A stretch of 64,000 bases of DNA from CAWEFA01 sp963851385 (GCA_963851385.1 CAWKPE010000015.1:1-64000); one strand, 5' to 3'. Counted from the first letter of the stretch, positions 1 through 9,196 are shown. A program made the numbers and translations. Notes: a model not told the origin generated them from the sequence alone.

Positions 1-364
1 TTAACATCCTGTACTATAGCTATTCTGTGATAGTCATCACCGGAAACTCCAACGAGCCTGAAATTGTCAATACCTTCCCTTTGGAGGGGTGAAATGGGCA
101 TGGTTCTTGATGCAGTCTTTTTTTTCGGGCTCAGCTCCTGTTCTATGAAAGGTTTAAAGGGATCGGGCTTTCCAATGGGGTTATATTTGTATGCGGCGGC
201 CGTTTTGACATGGGGATCTTCGTTTCAGCCACGTCGGCACCCTGCGCTTTTGTTTCGGTTGATTGCGGAAGCGCGGCTATAGATATAGATACTGAAAGCC
301 ACAGAACGACAATTGAGGCCAGAAGGATTCGCATTACACAAAACAGGGGTCTATTTTTTTTCAT
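1..364 (-). CDS. pilP: PilP-type type IV pilus lipoprotein/periplasmic protein, 3' end cut by window edge, frameshifted
   Basis: In type IV pili PilP joins the inner-membrane PilMNO complex to the PilQ secretin. Seen here: a hydrophobic N-terminal export segment, then in another frame the PilP hallmark Tyr-x-Tyr-Asn-Pro-Ile-Gly-x-Pro-Asp-Pro-Phe (around 170-190) and near the edge FRLVGVSGDDYHRIAIVQDV, the start of the beta domain that in this family reads LVGxxxG...AxVxD. The two parts are in different frames; the switch lies near 200-215 and needs one base change. The start at 364 follows a purine-rich stretch and overlaps the pilO stop by 14 bases, as is usual in coupled pil operons; an ATG at 334 is an alternative. 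Family assignment is good; that the gene is intact in the organism is inference. Confidence 0.75.
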
Positions 365-1054
365 CAGCTTTTTTCTCATCCATTTTTTCGAGGAACATGT
401 AAGTCTTTATCACACAATTCGTGGTAATAAGACGTCCCCGTTTTACGTCCTTCGTTTCTGACATGGTTATATCTTCAATATTGACGATCCTGGGAAGCTT
501 CGCGACCTTCTCAAAAAAAGCCACCGTGCTGTGAAAGCCTCCAGTGACCGTCACTTTAACTGGTATCTCCTCGTAAAACTGCTCTTCCTGTGGGTTCGTG
601 TATCGGCACGTTTCTTGTCACCCGGCTTTTGTGCCGCGGCTTTTGCAGCTGGCGGCTTTACTCCGAGATCTTCTGCTTCCCGGGGTTTCTTTTCCGCTTG
701 TTTCGGTTCGAAAAGGATAAAATCTACGCCGGAATCTTTCCCGGCCTGGGCAACAGCATATAAGAGACCCGGTATCTCACGCTGGTCAGGCAGCTTCGTC
801 AGAGCAATCTTGAATGCTTCCCTCAGGGTATTAACCTCTCTCACATATTTGCCCTTTTGGGCTGCCAGGCGTTCTTTTTCCTGGACTTGCTCCTGGAGCT
901 CGGAAAGCTTCGTTTCCAGAGACCCTTTCTGATCCATTGATGATTGCATAAAAAGAGAATAATATGCACCACCCAAAAGCAAATAAATAAGGCCAAGAGC
1001 CATTGCCTTACGCTTTGGGGGCCATTTCTTTATGTCATCGAAAGTAATAGCCAT
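351..1054 (-). CDS. pilO: PilO-type type IV pilus inner-membrane protein, frameshifted
   Basis: PilO forms a periplasmic heterodimer with PilN that aligns the pilus motor. The N-terminal part (about 160 residues) has a short cytoplasmic start, one membrane helix (LGLIYLLLGGAYY) and a heptad-rich coiled coil, then a Lys/Ala/Pro-rich linker that looks like an insertion relative to many PilO proteins. The C-terminal ferredoxin-like domain continues in another frame, with NPQEEQFYEEIPVKVTVTGG and a core like FFEKVAKLPRIVNIEDI, classic PilO motifs. The frame switch is near 597-606 and one base restores a protein of about 234 residues. It starts 4 bases after the pilN stop. Three neighbouring pil genes show the same kind of single-base break, so sequence error is more likely than decay. 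Confidence 0.8.
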
Positions 1055-1058
1055 CTAA

Positions 1059-1608
1059 TTATGGTACCCTTTTTTTCACACAAGATATAACGAATTGTTG
1101 CAATTTCATGCCAGAGATTTCTTTTTCCCTGGTGGATATCAGATCGACAGTCTTGACAAAGTTGGCTCCAGAAAGATTCTTCATAAAGTGCGCAACGGCG
1201 ATATTGTTTCTCGCCATGCCTTCCATGGTAATTTCTGAACCTTTCTCTGAGATTTTATCGAGCCAGACATCCTTTACAGGAACCAGTAGCGAAAGTTCGT
1301 CAAGCATCATAACAGGCGCCAGACGGTTTTCTTCGAGGGTATTGATTATGGCGAGTTTTCTCTCCAAAGTCGCCTTGTTCAATTTATACTGTTCTATGTC
1401 GCCTATAGTCTTTGTTAGACGAGCAAGTTCCTCCTCCTGAAGTTTTACGTTCTTCTCAAGGTTACTTGTGCTTATACTGAGATAAAGTTGGAAGGAACCA
1501 ATGACGAGGAGAAAGACGACGAACGGTAATGACAATGATAACAATCTGACGAGTCAGACCTTCCTTCTTTTCCCTTTCCCGGTAGGGAAGAAGATTAATC
1601 CTGATCAT
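1059..1608 (-). CDS. pilN: PilN-type type IV pilus inner-membrane protein, frameshifted
   Basis: PilN binds cytoplasmic PilM through its extreme N-terminus and pairs with PilO in the periplasm. The start at 1608 gives MIRINLLPYRERE, the conserved PilN N-terminal PilM-binding motif (IRINLLP). The ATG overlaps the pilM TGA (ATGA at 1608-1605), which suggests translational coupling. A membrane helix follows (FVVFLLVIGSFQLYL), then a coiled coil and the periplasmic domain with VWLDKISEKGSEITMEGMA, typical of PilN. The N-terminal motif and the helix are in different frames; the break lies within about 1520-1555. Corrected length is near 183 residues, normal for the family. Confidence 0.82.
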
Positions 1609-2733
1609 TTGTCACCAACTTTTCTCAGCGCCAGTCCGACTCCGACAGCAGCGATGGGTGCAATCTCCTCAATCGTAGCCTGCCCCAGGGCCTTTGCATC
1701 GTAGCCTATTTTCTTAAAGGGATTGGCGATTTCCGCTTCCACGCCGAGCCTATGCGTCAGGTCACCCACTATGCCCGGAATTCTTGCGCTTCCACCGGAG
1801 AGGAGAATACGTTTCAAAAATTCCCCCCCATAGGTTGACCTGAAATAATCGACGGACCTCTCAATTTCCGAACAGATCGGATCGGCATAATAAAGGAGAC
1901 TTTCCCGGAATTCCTTTTCCGTAGCTTCGTCGCCTTCGGGACCTTCGATCTTAATTCTCTCAGCTTCTTCAAAGGCGATTCCCATCTTCTGCCCGAGGGC
2001 TTCAGTTATGGAATTTCCTGCCAGCATAAAATCTCTGGTAAAGACCGAGGTCCCGCCCTTGAGTACATTTATATTCGTGATACTCGCTCCGATATTGACA
2101 AGGACGACCATTTCATTATCTTCAAAGTCGTAATTCTCTTCATACATGGTCTCCAGTGCGAAGGAATCTACGTCCATGATAACCGGCAAATACCCTGCCT
2201 GCTGAATGGCATCGGCATAGGAGTTTACGATTTCATTCTTCGCCGCAACAATGATAACATCCATTTGATTAGGGTTGAATTCATTTTCACCAAGGACTTG
2301 AAAATCGTAGCTTACATCCTCCATACTATCAAAAGGCAAATATTTGCCTGCTTCATCTTTTATCAGATCACGCAATTCCGTTTCATCCATAGTAGGGAAA
2401 GTTCACTTTCTTAATGATAACGGAGTGTCCTGAAAGAGAGGTAACAATAGACTTCCTTTTGCAGCCGGACTGTTTGAATAGTTGCTTTATTTTTTGGGCC
2501 AGTTCTTGATGTTCAACAGGCGCGCCATCCACGATTACACCCGTTGCCAGAGGTATCTGGGAAAAACGAGAAAGGATGAATCCCTTCGGCGTTTCGACTA
2601 TTTCAGCAAGCTTTATAGCACTTGAACCTATGTCAAGGCCGACAAGGTTCTTGCTGGCCGGAAACAGGTTCTTAATGGCATCAAAACTGAACATATTTTT
2701 GCCGCTTGCTAACAAATTTTTGACGTCAAACAT
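1605..2733 (-). CDS. pilM: PilM-type actin-like ATPase of the type IV pilus, frameshifted
   Basis: PilM is a cytoplasmic FtsA/actin-like ATPase that docks on PilN. Seen: the phosphate-1 loop VGLDIGSSAIKLAEI near residue 31, an SxSGxSVIIKKVNFP segment near 105, a second phosphate loop VVLVNIGASITNINVL, and the adenosine motif LLSGGSARIPGI near the end. All are diagnostic for PilM. The coding frame switches at about 2388-2398 (tttccctactatgg), where one base separates VNFP from the expected continuation MDETELRDLI. Joined length is about 375 residues, slightly longer than usual because of an N-terminal extension of roughly 28 residues. It is the first pil gene of the run and lies 37 bases after the FtsB-like gene. 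Confidence 0.87.
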
Positions 2734-2770
2734 ACGATCACCGTGCCTGGTTCTTTTCTCTCACGTAGGT

Positions 2771-3037
2771 TCATTTCATATATCGATAAATGAGGTCTCC
2801 CTTTCTGACCATGCCAAGTTCATTTCTCGCGAGCATCTCCATATATTGAAGGTCACCCCTTAGTAACATTACTTTTTTACTCAATTCCTTGTTTTCAAGG
2901 GAAATATCTTGATTTGCCTTCTTAAGAGCCATTAATCGTTCTTTCATGGCGTAGTTATCGACGAGCCCCCGCTTTCCGAAGATGATGAGCATACTCATCA
3001 CAAAGATAAATACAATAAGATACCTTCCTACTTTCAT
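2771..3037 (-). CDS. FtsB/DivIC-type septum formation initiator protein
   Basis: An 88-residue bitopic membrane protein: a short cytoplasmic start, one helix (YLIVFIFVMSMLIIFG), then a long heptad coiled coil (MKERLMALKKANQDISLENK) and a short LARNELGMVRKGDLIYRY tail. This layout, and the RxELGMxxxGE/D motif at the end of the coil, match the septum formation initiator family (FtsB/DivIC), which bridges FtsL and FtsQ in the divisome. A location upstream of pilM is not the usual FtsB context, which is beside eno or ispD. The ATG is preceded by a stretch resembling the end of pilP (see the repeat at 3039-3118). Confidence 0.75.
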   Translation of the reverse strand: MKVGRYLIVFIFVMSMLIIFGKRGLVDNYAMKERLMALKKANQDISLENKELSKKVMLLRGDLQYMEMLARNELGMVRKGDLIYRYMK

Positions 3038-3038
3038 T

Positions 3039-3118
3039 CTAACATCCTGGACGATAGCAAATCTGTGATGGTTATCACAGAAAACACCAATGACTTGAAA
3101 TTATCAATACCTTCTAAG
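3039..3118 (-). repeat. Degenerate copy of the pilP 3' region
   Basis: About 80 bases here align with positions 1-88 on the same strand, sharing for example aacatcctg, tctgtgat, atcac and gaaattatcaatacctt with scattered mismatches and one missing base. The copy at 1-88 encodes the PilP segment IDNFRLVGVSGDDYHR...VQDV; the copy here keeps the VQDV end but is out of frame upstream, so it cannot encode the same peptide continuously. It abuts the FtsB-like start codon. It is either a decayed second pilP end or a repeat-mediated assembly artefact. Confidence 0.6.
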
Positions 3119-3159
3119 TGCTCGTCTCCAACAAGCCGCCAAAATATTACGCAAATATA

Positions 3160-3360
3160 TTAATTATCCTTATCAGACAAAAAAACGTCTTCGTATTTTT
3201 TTTGTAATGCCTTAGCGACCTTCAGTTCGGAGTACTTTCTTGTTGGCAATCCTTTTTCCATCTTCGTTACAGTCTGGGGGGCCAAGCCCGCCTTTCTTGC
3301 GAGCTCGGCAATGCTTAAAGGGATTGCTTCTCGGAACTGTCTGACTTTATTTTTTTTCAT
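3160..3360 (-). CDS. Small XRE-family helix-turn-helix regulator
   Basis: A 66-residue protein consisting almost only of a Cro/CI-type HTH: the helix-turn-helix is PLSIAELARKAGLAPQTVTK with the typical LA-xxAG-xxxxT-xxK pattern, followed by EKGLPTRKY and a short helical tail ending in DVFLSDKDN. It is a DNA-binding repressor candidate without an effector domain. Its own upstream region carries a TTGACA box and a TATC/GATA inverted repeat, which fits autoregulation (inference). It belongs to the G+C-richer left segment, not the Bacteroidota part. Confidence 0.8.
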   Translation of the reverse strand: MKKNKVRQFREAIPLSIAELARKAGLAPQTVTKMEKGLPTRKYSELKVAKALQKKYEDVFLSDKDN

Positions 3361-3391
3361 TTCCGTTTTCGTGCATAATAAATATAGCTTT

Positions 3392-3429
3392 GATATCGTT
3401 TTTATGATACTAAAAATAAATTATGTCAA
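3392..3429 (-). promoter_or_regulatory. Sigma70-like promoter with possible operator for the HTH gene
   Basis: On the minus strand TTGACA lies at 3429-3424. A match to a -10 box follows (TATCAT or CATAAA, spacing 14-17). Just downstream TATCATAAAAACGATATC forms an imperfect palindrome (3392-3409), a plausible binding site for the encoded HTH protein. A TTGACA promoter is a proteobacterial rather than a Bacteroidota feature, which matches the foreign character of this segment. Confidence 0.45.
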
Positions 3430-3623
3430 GCAAAGAATATCATTTATGTGCAATATTTCTGAATATTAATGAACATTAACTAAAAATGGCGGCATCATGA
3501 AAGGTCCCGCCTCGATCTTTCCGGGACGCGGTCGCAGATAGCAAAATTAACGATATTAGTTAGATATTTAAAATGTGTCAGGACTGGTCTTATGTCCTTC
3601 TTGGCGTCTTACAGGGCCAGTCA

Positions 3624-4267
3624 TTAGATCATGACAGAAGGCAGGCTCTGCTGGGGTTCCCCGAGGAGAAAATCCCCGCGTTCAATCCACTCCTTGAGGA
3701 TGTGTGCAATTTCCTTCGCCTTGTAATAACTTGATAGGGATGCAGTGATAACCTTTTTACCGTTTATTACGATCTCACCGGAGCGGAGTTCCTTGTAGCT
3801 TACCTCTCCAAGGCTCTTGAGAGCACCACCCTTCGGATAATCCATGCTATAGTCATAGATCTGCGTATATATATTCTCATCTTTAACCGCCGTGTACCTT
3901 GCCATCTCTTCATTCAAAACAGGTATGGGAATGCCTATGCCCACATAGAGGGAGACACCATATCCCAACATGCTGGCGCCCACAAGCCAGCGAGAGGTCA
4001 TTTCTTTCAGGTTCCCTATTGCTGAAATCGTCCGGCCCCTTCTTTAGGGACGCCGTGTTTGCCTCTCTTGACATTCGGATTATGCTGGGTCCCCTGCCAG
4101 GCCACATAACCCTGGGCTCCTCCCAAAAAGATTCTCGTCCCGATGCCAATAGTCATGTAGTGCGGATCGTTAAAGAGAGGGCTCAATTGGCCCGCTGTAG
4201 CGTAATTGGCATTGGCCATGCGAGGCCTCAATACCCCCATGTAAGTATAAATTGTTTTGTCAGACAT
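3624..4267 (-). CDS. DUF39/HcyBio homocysteine biosynthesis protein, N-terminus missing, frameshifted
   Basis: The readable part carries the family core: GQLSPLFNDP, IGIGTRIFLGGAQGYVAWQG, then TQHNP, and in a second frame TISAIGNLKEMTSRWLVGAS, GIGIPIPVLNEEMAR and DYSMDYP. These are hallmarks of the DUF39/HcyBio family, which incorporates sulfide into aspartate semialdehyde to form homocysteine in anaerobes. The frame switches near 4030 (one base). Roughly the first half of the usual protein is absent: upstream of 4267 the frame runs only to a stop at 4309-4307, in sequence that belongs to the other strand's TANFOR gene. The ATG at 4267 is therefore not a true start but the edge of a broken gene. 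Confidence 0.75.
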
Positions 4268-4300
4268 GTTGTGTACACGGGATTTAATACATCCACCAAT
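4262..4300. other. Junction between G+C-rich proteobacterial-type and Bacteroidota-type sequence
   Basis: To the left, minus-strand HcyBio coding runs up to about 4267; to the right, plus-strand TANFOR-type coding is recognisable from about 4290. Both genes are truncated at the same point. Base composition, gene content, promoter style and coding strand all change here. No transposase, integrase, tRNA or direct repeat is visible at the boundary. A chimeric assembly is the simplest reading; illegitimate recombination is the alternative. Confidence 0.65.
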
Positions 4301-7189
4301 GTCCAGTTACGGTTTACCATACAGGGTAGCGGGTTTAAGCTTACCACGCGCACCACATACATGCCGCCCATAATCACGTTGCAGGCAGGCATACAGGAAA
4401 TATTATATGGTACAGACCTGTCAACCTACTTTGATCCTTCCAACCTTGATTTCACCGGCATCAGCAAAACAGAATATCTTCGCACCAACCTGCTTCCCGA
4501 AGGCTATTATACCTTTACCGTTGAAGTGTTCAATTACCCTCGCGGGAACCCGGTATCCAAGGCAACGGCATCGGCATACATAGTATTAAACGATCCGCCG
4601 ATCATCAATACACCCGGGAACAACAGCAAGCCACTGGCCAACGACCCGCAGAACATCGTGTTCAGTTGGACACCCATGCACATGGGCTCGCCCAATTCAG
4701 CATTTACTACCGAATACGAATTGAAGATAGTAGAAATCTGGCCGAAGGGAAGGGATCCATATGAAGCCATGAGGACCAGTCCTGCATTTTACCAGACCAC
4801 TACCCAGAACACACAGCTTGTATACGACATGATGTGCCCGCTTTTGACGCCCGGCAATGATTATGCTTTCAACATAAGAGCAAAAGCAATTGTAGGCATC
4901 GACCAGCTCGATTTATTCAAGAACGATGGATACAGCGAAACGTTCAAATTTACATTTGGAGATGAGTGCAAACCGCCTACAGGTTTTGAAGCCAAACCGG
5001 TGAATGGGGGAGGACTGGAAGTAACATGGAAAACAGGTATGTCCCAGACAGGATATAACATTCGCTACCGGGTAAAAGGGAGCGATAAAGACTGGTGGAG
5101 TGATCAGAGCATGACAGACAATATCCGGATATACCAGTTACCTTCAAATACCGATATTGAATACAAAGTCAATTCCGAGTGCAGTACAATCCTGAGTGCT
5201 TATTCCGACACACAATATGCACATACTGCCACAGTGGAGCAAAAACCATTTGTGTGCAAAGATGCAACACCACCAGCAACAATTACCAATTTTAACGACA
5301 TGCCGACGCTGGTTGCCGGTGCAAACATCAATGCAGGAGGATTTAACGCACGCATCACACAGGTAACAAGAAATTCCGATGGCAGTTTCAGCGGTGAATG
5401 CATAGTAACCATCCCGTTTTTCAACTATGCCAAAGTCGCACACACGTTTGATCACATAAAAGTGAACGAACTGGGACAGCTCTACCAGGGAAAACTGGTA
5501 TCAAAAGAAGACACCACGGGAGCGTTCATGACAAAAATAGACATGAATAAAAGCAACCAGCAAAACCAGGAGACTACAGATACGACAACAAACACGTTAG
5601 CTTCCGACACAGGGACAGTAAAAATAGAAGGGAAGATTGACTCAGTATATATCCAGGGAGATAAAGTAATAGTCGTAAGTGATAATGGAAATAAGACAGA
5701 CACAATAGAACAAAAGGAAGGAGAGAAGAAACTCATAACAGATGAAAAGGGAAATCAATATTTGGCAGCTAACGGGACTGTAACGAAAATCGGGGGAGAA
5801 GAAATTGAAGGAGGAGCGCCAGAAGAGATTTTAATGTCTACAATGGCAGATAAAGCAAAATCATTAAAACTTGTAATTAATAACGACGATTATAAAAATG
5901 GTGATTCATATTATACAATATATAATAATAAAGATATTGAAATAAAACTTGAAAATACCGATACAACATTTAAGTTAGATATGAGTAAAATAAAATGGAA
6001 GTTAGCTGGAACATTTATAGCTTCAAAAGACAAGATGCCTGATGTTTTTGCTTTTAACATAAATACAATAAATTTACCAAAATTCACTAATGAACTGGTG
6101 GTTACTGATAGTTTAGGAAAAGGAATTATTAAATTAAAAATAAGAACATATTATGCGCCAATCGTACGTTTTGAAGAAGGTTCGGACTTTAATGGTGAAT
6201 ATTTCTTTGATCATGGATATGAATTTACAGCATTGGCCAGCCCAACCTATTACGATACAATACAGGTTGGTAAAAACAAGGAAACCTATTATGCCCCTGT
6301 AATGGGTTTAAATAAAGACCAATCAGCAACAGTAAAAGTAAAAATAGACGGGTTTACAAATAATGTTCTTCAGGACAAAGATTTCAAGATAGCATTTAAG
6401 CCCGAGCTTGCTGGAAAAATTACAATAAATGGATTGGATTCACTTGTTTTGGATGCAAATGGTTTGGATAATTTGAACGACATTATTATTAAAGCAGTTG
6501 ATTTCATTAATGGAGATGCTTTGACGGCAATGCCAATAAAAGTATACATTAGTTCAACAAGGGAAAAGGTTGGCTTATTGAAATATTATTGTGCACAAAA
6601 AGTAATAAAAACAGTAACACTAATATATACAAAATTCAAAGATGAAAGCAGCTTTCCAACATATTTAACTCCCAGCAGCTTATCTCAATTTCTGAACAAT
6701 AACTCTTTAAACCAGTTTTTCTTAGATGTAACGGTTGATTCAATTCATTTCACTTCTAAGAGATTCAAAGTAGCTATAATGAATAGCTGGGGAAATAGCC
6801 AGATAATTGATTCGTTAAACTCCGAGAAGTTTGGGATAAAACATGGTGCTACACCAACAGGCTATTCCTCTAAAGATGACTATTTTTACATTACAAATTT
6901 AGAGAGGCCGGGGTCAACACCCGATTCCCACATAGGTGGTTTTCACTGGCCTGGAAGCCCTGGTGGTGTCCAAGTAAAATATATAGCAACTCAATATAAT
7001 GAATCTGCCGAAGAATTAACAGCACATGAATTAGGACACTGGTTAGGATTGCCACATACGTTTGAAAAAAATACTCATGTACTGGTAATTGTTGAACCAG
7101 TTCAAGGAGGTACAAAAGATAATTTTATGGATTATGATGTAAAACGTAAGAAATGGCTCAAAATACAATTGCTTAACTATTCCCGATAA
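4268..7189 (+). CDS. TANFOR/FnIII-type secreted protein with C-terminal metzincin protease, N-terminus lost (cassette 1)
   Basis: Residues counted from 4268. About 1-230 resemble proteins annotated as TANFOR domain-containing (FDPSNLDFTGISK, LPEGYYTFTVEVFNY, NDPQNIVFSWTP, TEYELKIVEIWP, NDGYSETFKFTFG). About 235-325 is an FnIII-like domain (PVNGGGLEVTW, YNIRYRVKGSDKDWW). About 330-430 is a conserved domain ending NELGQLYQGKL. A DxxGN-x-Y...NG-x-xT-x-xG element lies at about 490-510, then AT-rich unique sequence. Residues about 915-930 are the zinc site HELGHWLGLPHTF (HExxHxxGxxH), followed by a Met-turn-like NFMDYD; the protein ends soon after. The open frame continues leftward to 3899, but that stretch is antisense to HcyBio and not part of this gene. 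Likely an exported protease toxin or effector (inference); the two downstream exported proteins may protect against it. Confidence 0.75.
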   Translation, partial: VVYTGFNTSTNVQLRFTIQGSGFKLTTRTTYMPPIITLQAGIQEILYGTDLSTYFDPSNLDFTGISKTEYLRTNLLPEGYYTFTVEVFNYPRGNPVSKATASAYIVLNDPPIINTPGNNSKPLANDPQNIVFSWTPMHMGSPNSAFTTEYELKIVEIWPKGRDPYEAMRTSPAFYQTTTQNTQLVYDMMCPLLTPGNDYAFNIRAKAIVGIDQLDLFKNDGYSETFKFTFGDECKPPTGFEAKPVNGGGLEVTWKTGMSQTGYNIRYRVKGSDKDWWSDQSMTDNIRIYQLPSNTDIEYKVNSECSTILSAYSDTQYAHTATVEQKPFVCKDATPPATITNFNDMPTLVAGANINAGGFNARITQVTRNSDGSFSGECIVTIPFFNYAKVAHTFDHIKVNELGQLYQGKLVSKEDTTGAFMTKIDMNKSNQQNQETTDTTTNTLASDTGTVKIEGKIDSVYIQGDKVIVVSDNGNKTDTIEQKEGEKKLITDEKGNQYLAANGTVTKIGGEEIEGGAPEEILMSTMADKAKSLKLVINNDDYKNGDSYYTIYNNKDIEIKLENTDTTFKLDMSKIKWKLAGTFIASKDKMPDVFAFNINTINLPKFTNELVVTDSLGKGIIKLKIRTYYAPIVRFEEGSDFNGEYFFDHGYEFTALASPTYYDTIQVGKNKETYYAPVMGLNKDQSATVKVKIDGFTNNVLQDKDFKIAFKPELAGKITINGLDSLVLDANGLDNLNDIIIKAVDFINGDALTAMPIKVYISSTREKVGLLKYYCAQKVIKTVTLIYTKFKDESSFPTYLTPSSLSQFLNNNSLNQFFLDVTVDSIHFTSKRFKVAIMNSWGNSQIIDSLNSEKFGIKHGATPTGYSSKDDYFYITNLERPGSTPDSHIGGFHWPGSPGGVQVKYIATQYNESAEELTAHELGHWLGLPHTFEKNTHVLVIVEPVQGGTKDNFMDYDVKRKKWLKIQLLNYSR

Positions 7190-7209
7190 ATTATATAAAA
7201 ATTTTGATC

Positions 7210-8187
7210 ATGAAGAAAGTATTAATAATAATTTGGTATTTGATTTTAGCAAACAACATAAGCAATGCCCAAGGGCAAGAAATAATTTCCAGCGATTCAT
7301 TGCTTAAACTGTTTAAGGTAATGAAACCTTTCCAAGTGTTCGAGAAGGTTCAATTTACCTGGTTTGATATTAAATCCTGTTATAATAATTCTTTATTAAA
7401 ACCATATCTAATGAAATGGCTAGATAGGCATGAATACTTTGAATTTGTTTTAGATAAAGAAAAACAAACTATAGCCAATAGACCTGACCTAATAAAAGAT
7501 GAAATTATATATATGCTTAACAAAAGAAGCCGGCAAAATACGCTGGATTCTATATTGAGCAATCCTCTTCTGTACAAACAGTATCGGGATAGTGCAATAT
7601 CTGTCTATGTTAACCGATATATTGAAGATTATAAAGGAGAACATAAAGTTCCTGGTCGGGCTATCATAATACATTCCTATTTAGCTTATCCTGAAAGTTA
7701 TGCCGTAATCAAGCAATGGTGGGATGAATCTGGCAGACAAACTGAAAGGAATGATTATTTTATTCCCTTAGTAAGAATGGGAGACCCTGAAGCACGGGAA
7801 CTATATGATAATAGGATTACACAATTTGTTAAAACTAACGGAGAAATCCCAGGCATAATGGATATAGATGGAGAATTACGTGAACTATGGAACTCTTATT
7901 CTGTAGCTAAAATGATAGAGGTGTTAAAAGTAGATATGATTTACAATCCGCTTGAAGATAATCCGCAGCCTTATAATTGTTATGTAATAAATTACTTATT
8001 AAATGATATTCTTGCTCATTCCATAGAGGTAAACAAGGTCAAAACAAGTGATCCTTGTGAAGTTCAAAAGAAGCATTTACCAGAAATAAAAGCCGCTGTC
8101 GAAAAATTGATTGAAAAATACAGAGCAGAAGAATATTACTGGATGAAGAATATGCCTTTTTATAAGGAAGAAAAAACGGGTAATTAA
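7210..8187 (+). CDS. Exported helical protein, putative immunity protein 1a
   Basis: About 325 residues with a Sec signal peptide (KKVLIIIWYLILANNISNAQ). The mature protein is mostly helical with HEAT-like spacing (FIPLVRMGDPEARELYDNRI; SYSVAKMIEVLKV). It ends YYWMKNMPFYKEEK. I recognise no named family. It lies about 20 bases after the metzincin gene, and its neighbour at 8218 is a tandem paralogue (shared SDSLLKxF, MKPFxVxEKV, KPYLMKWL, LAYPESYA, YWMKNMPFYK). Export to the periplasm and strict position after a protease-tipped gene suggest an inhibitor or immunity protein; this is inference. ATG 7210 is preferred over the TTG at 7204 because it begins the signal peptide cleanly. Confidence 0.7.
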   Translation: MKKVLIIIWYLILANNISNAQGQEIISSDSLLKLFKVMKPFQVFEKVQFTWFDIKSCYNNSLLKPYLMKWLDRHEYFEFVLDKEKQTIANRPDLIKDEIIYMLNKRSRQNTLDSILSNPLLYKQYRDSAISVYVNRYIEDYKGEHKVPGRAIIIHSYLAYPESYAVIKQWWDESGRQTERNDYFIPLVRMGDPEARELYDNRITQFVKTNGEIPGIMDIDGELRELWNSYSVAKMIEVLKVDMIYNPLEDNPQPYNCYVINYLLNDILAHSIEVNKVKTSDPCEVQKKHLPEIKAAVEKLIEKYRAEEYYWMKNMPFYKEEKTGN

Positions 8188-8217
8188 AAAAATACGTATA
8201 TATTTTTGGTTTATTAT

Positions 8218-9189
8218 ATGAGAAAATTTATTTTGCACCTGATTATTTTTAATTTAATATGTAGTGTAAACTATGCTCAAGAACAAAAAATAATTTCCGA
8301 CGATTCCTTGCTTAAAATGTTCAGGGCAATGAAACCTTTCGAAGTCCTTGAAAAGGTTGACAATATTAATTTTAAGGCACTTTATGCTGATACTATAATA
8401 AAGCCATACTTAATGAAATGGTTAAATGAAGATGATTATTTTCAGCATAACGTAAAGGAACAAAAGATTGAACTGTCAAAAAATCGTTCATTTATTAATA
8501 GTGAAATAAAATACAGGCTTAAAAAACAAAACCATATAAATGAACTAAATACTGTGTTAAATTCGCCGACTTTATATGCCAGTTATAAGGACACAGTAAT
8601 AATTGAAAATATAAGCTACTATATCAAGAATTATCATAAAGAAACGAACGCTTTTCCTAATAAAGCGATTGAGTTTCATTCATTTTTAGCTTATCCTGAA
8701 AGCTATGCAATTATTAATAAATGGTGGGATAAAACTGGGAGGAAAACAGATAGAAACAATATTTATTTTATTGCACTATTAAGAATGAAAGATCCCGAAG
8801 CAATGACATTATATGATGCGAAGATTAAACATTTTGTAGTTTCCAATGGAGATTCACCAAATTTAGCAGATGTCTATTATGAACTAACTCAACTTAGAAA
8901 TTCCTATTCAACAAAAAAACTCTTAGAAATATTAGATGTCAATAAGGATTTTATTAGGATATCTGATGGTGATCCAGGAGTACCTTTTAATTGTGTTGTT
9001 TTAGAATTTTTAGTTGATGATATGCTTAACCATTCAATTAAAGTTGATAAATCGATCCAAAGAAATGTTTCATGTAAGGAATATTTTTCTCATTTAAAAC
9101 AAATCAAAAAAGCGGCTCAAAAATTAATAGAGAAATATCAAGCAGATGAAGAATATTGGATGAAAAATATGCCGTTTTACAAAAAATAA
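8218..9189 (+). CDS. Exported helical protein, putative immunity protein 1b, paralogue of 1a
   Basis: About 323 residues; signal peptide (RKFILHLIIFNLICSVNYAQ) then a chain alignable end to end with the preceding gene, including SFLAYPESYAIINKWWDKTG and the terminal YWMKNMPFYKK. Divergence is substantial, so the duplication is not recent or the copies are under diversifying pressure. Tandem immunity-like genes after one toxin are common in polymorphic toxin loci; one copy may match the toxin tip now fused to cassette 1 and the other a lost tip (inference). Only 7 bases separate it from the next open frame. Confidence 0.7.
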   Translation: MRKFILHLIIFNLICSVNYAQEQKIISDDSLLKMFRAMKPFEVLEKVDNINFKALYADTIIKPYLMKWLNEDDYFQHNVKEQKIELSKNRSFINSEIKYRLKKQNHINELNTVLNSPTLYASYKDTVIIENISYYIKNYHKETNAFPNKAIEFHSFLAYPESYAIINKWWDKTGRKTDRNNIYFIALLRMKDPEAMTLYDAKIKHFVVSNGDSPNLADVYYELTQLRNSYSTKKLLEILDVNKDFIRISDGDPGVPFNCVVLEFLVDDMLNHSIKVDKSIQRNVSCKEYFSHLKQIKKAAQKLIEKYQADEEYWMKNMPFYKK

Positions 9190-9196
9190 TATAATA

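Noticed and set aside
3899..4267. The plus-strand open frame of the TANFOR gene extends left to 3899
   Set aside because: This stretch is antisense to clear HcyBio motifs on the minus strand and resembles no TANFOR-type N-terminus; it is open by chance across the join.
1..4267. Horizontal transfer of a type IV pilus operon into a Bacteroidota chromosome
   Set aside because: Not excluded, but both boundary genes are truncated at one point with no mobility gene, attachment site or flanking repeat, so an assembly chimera is favoured.
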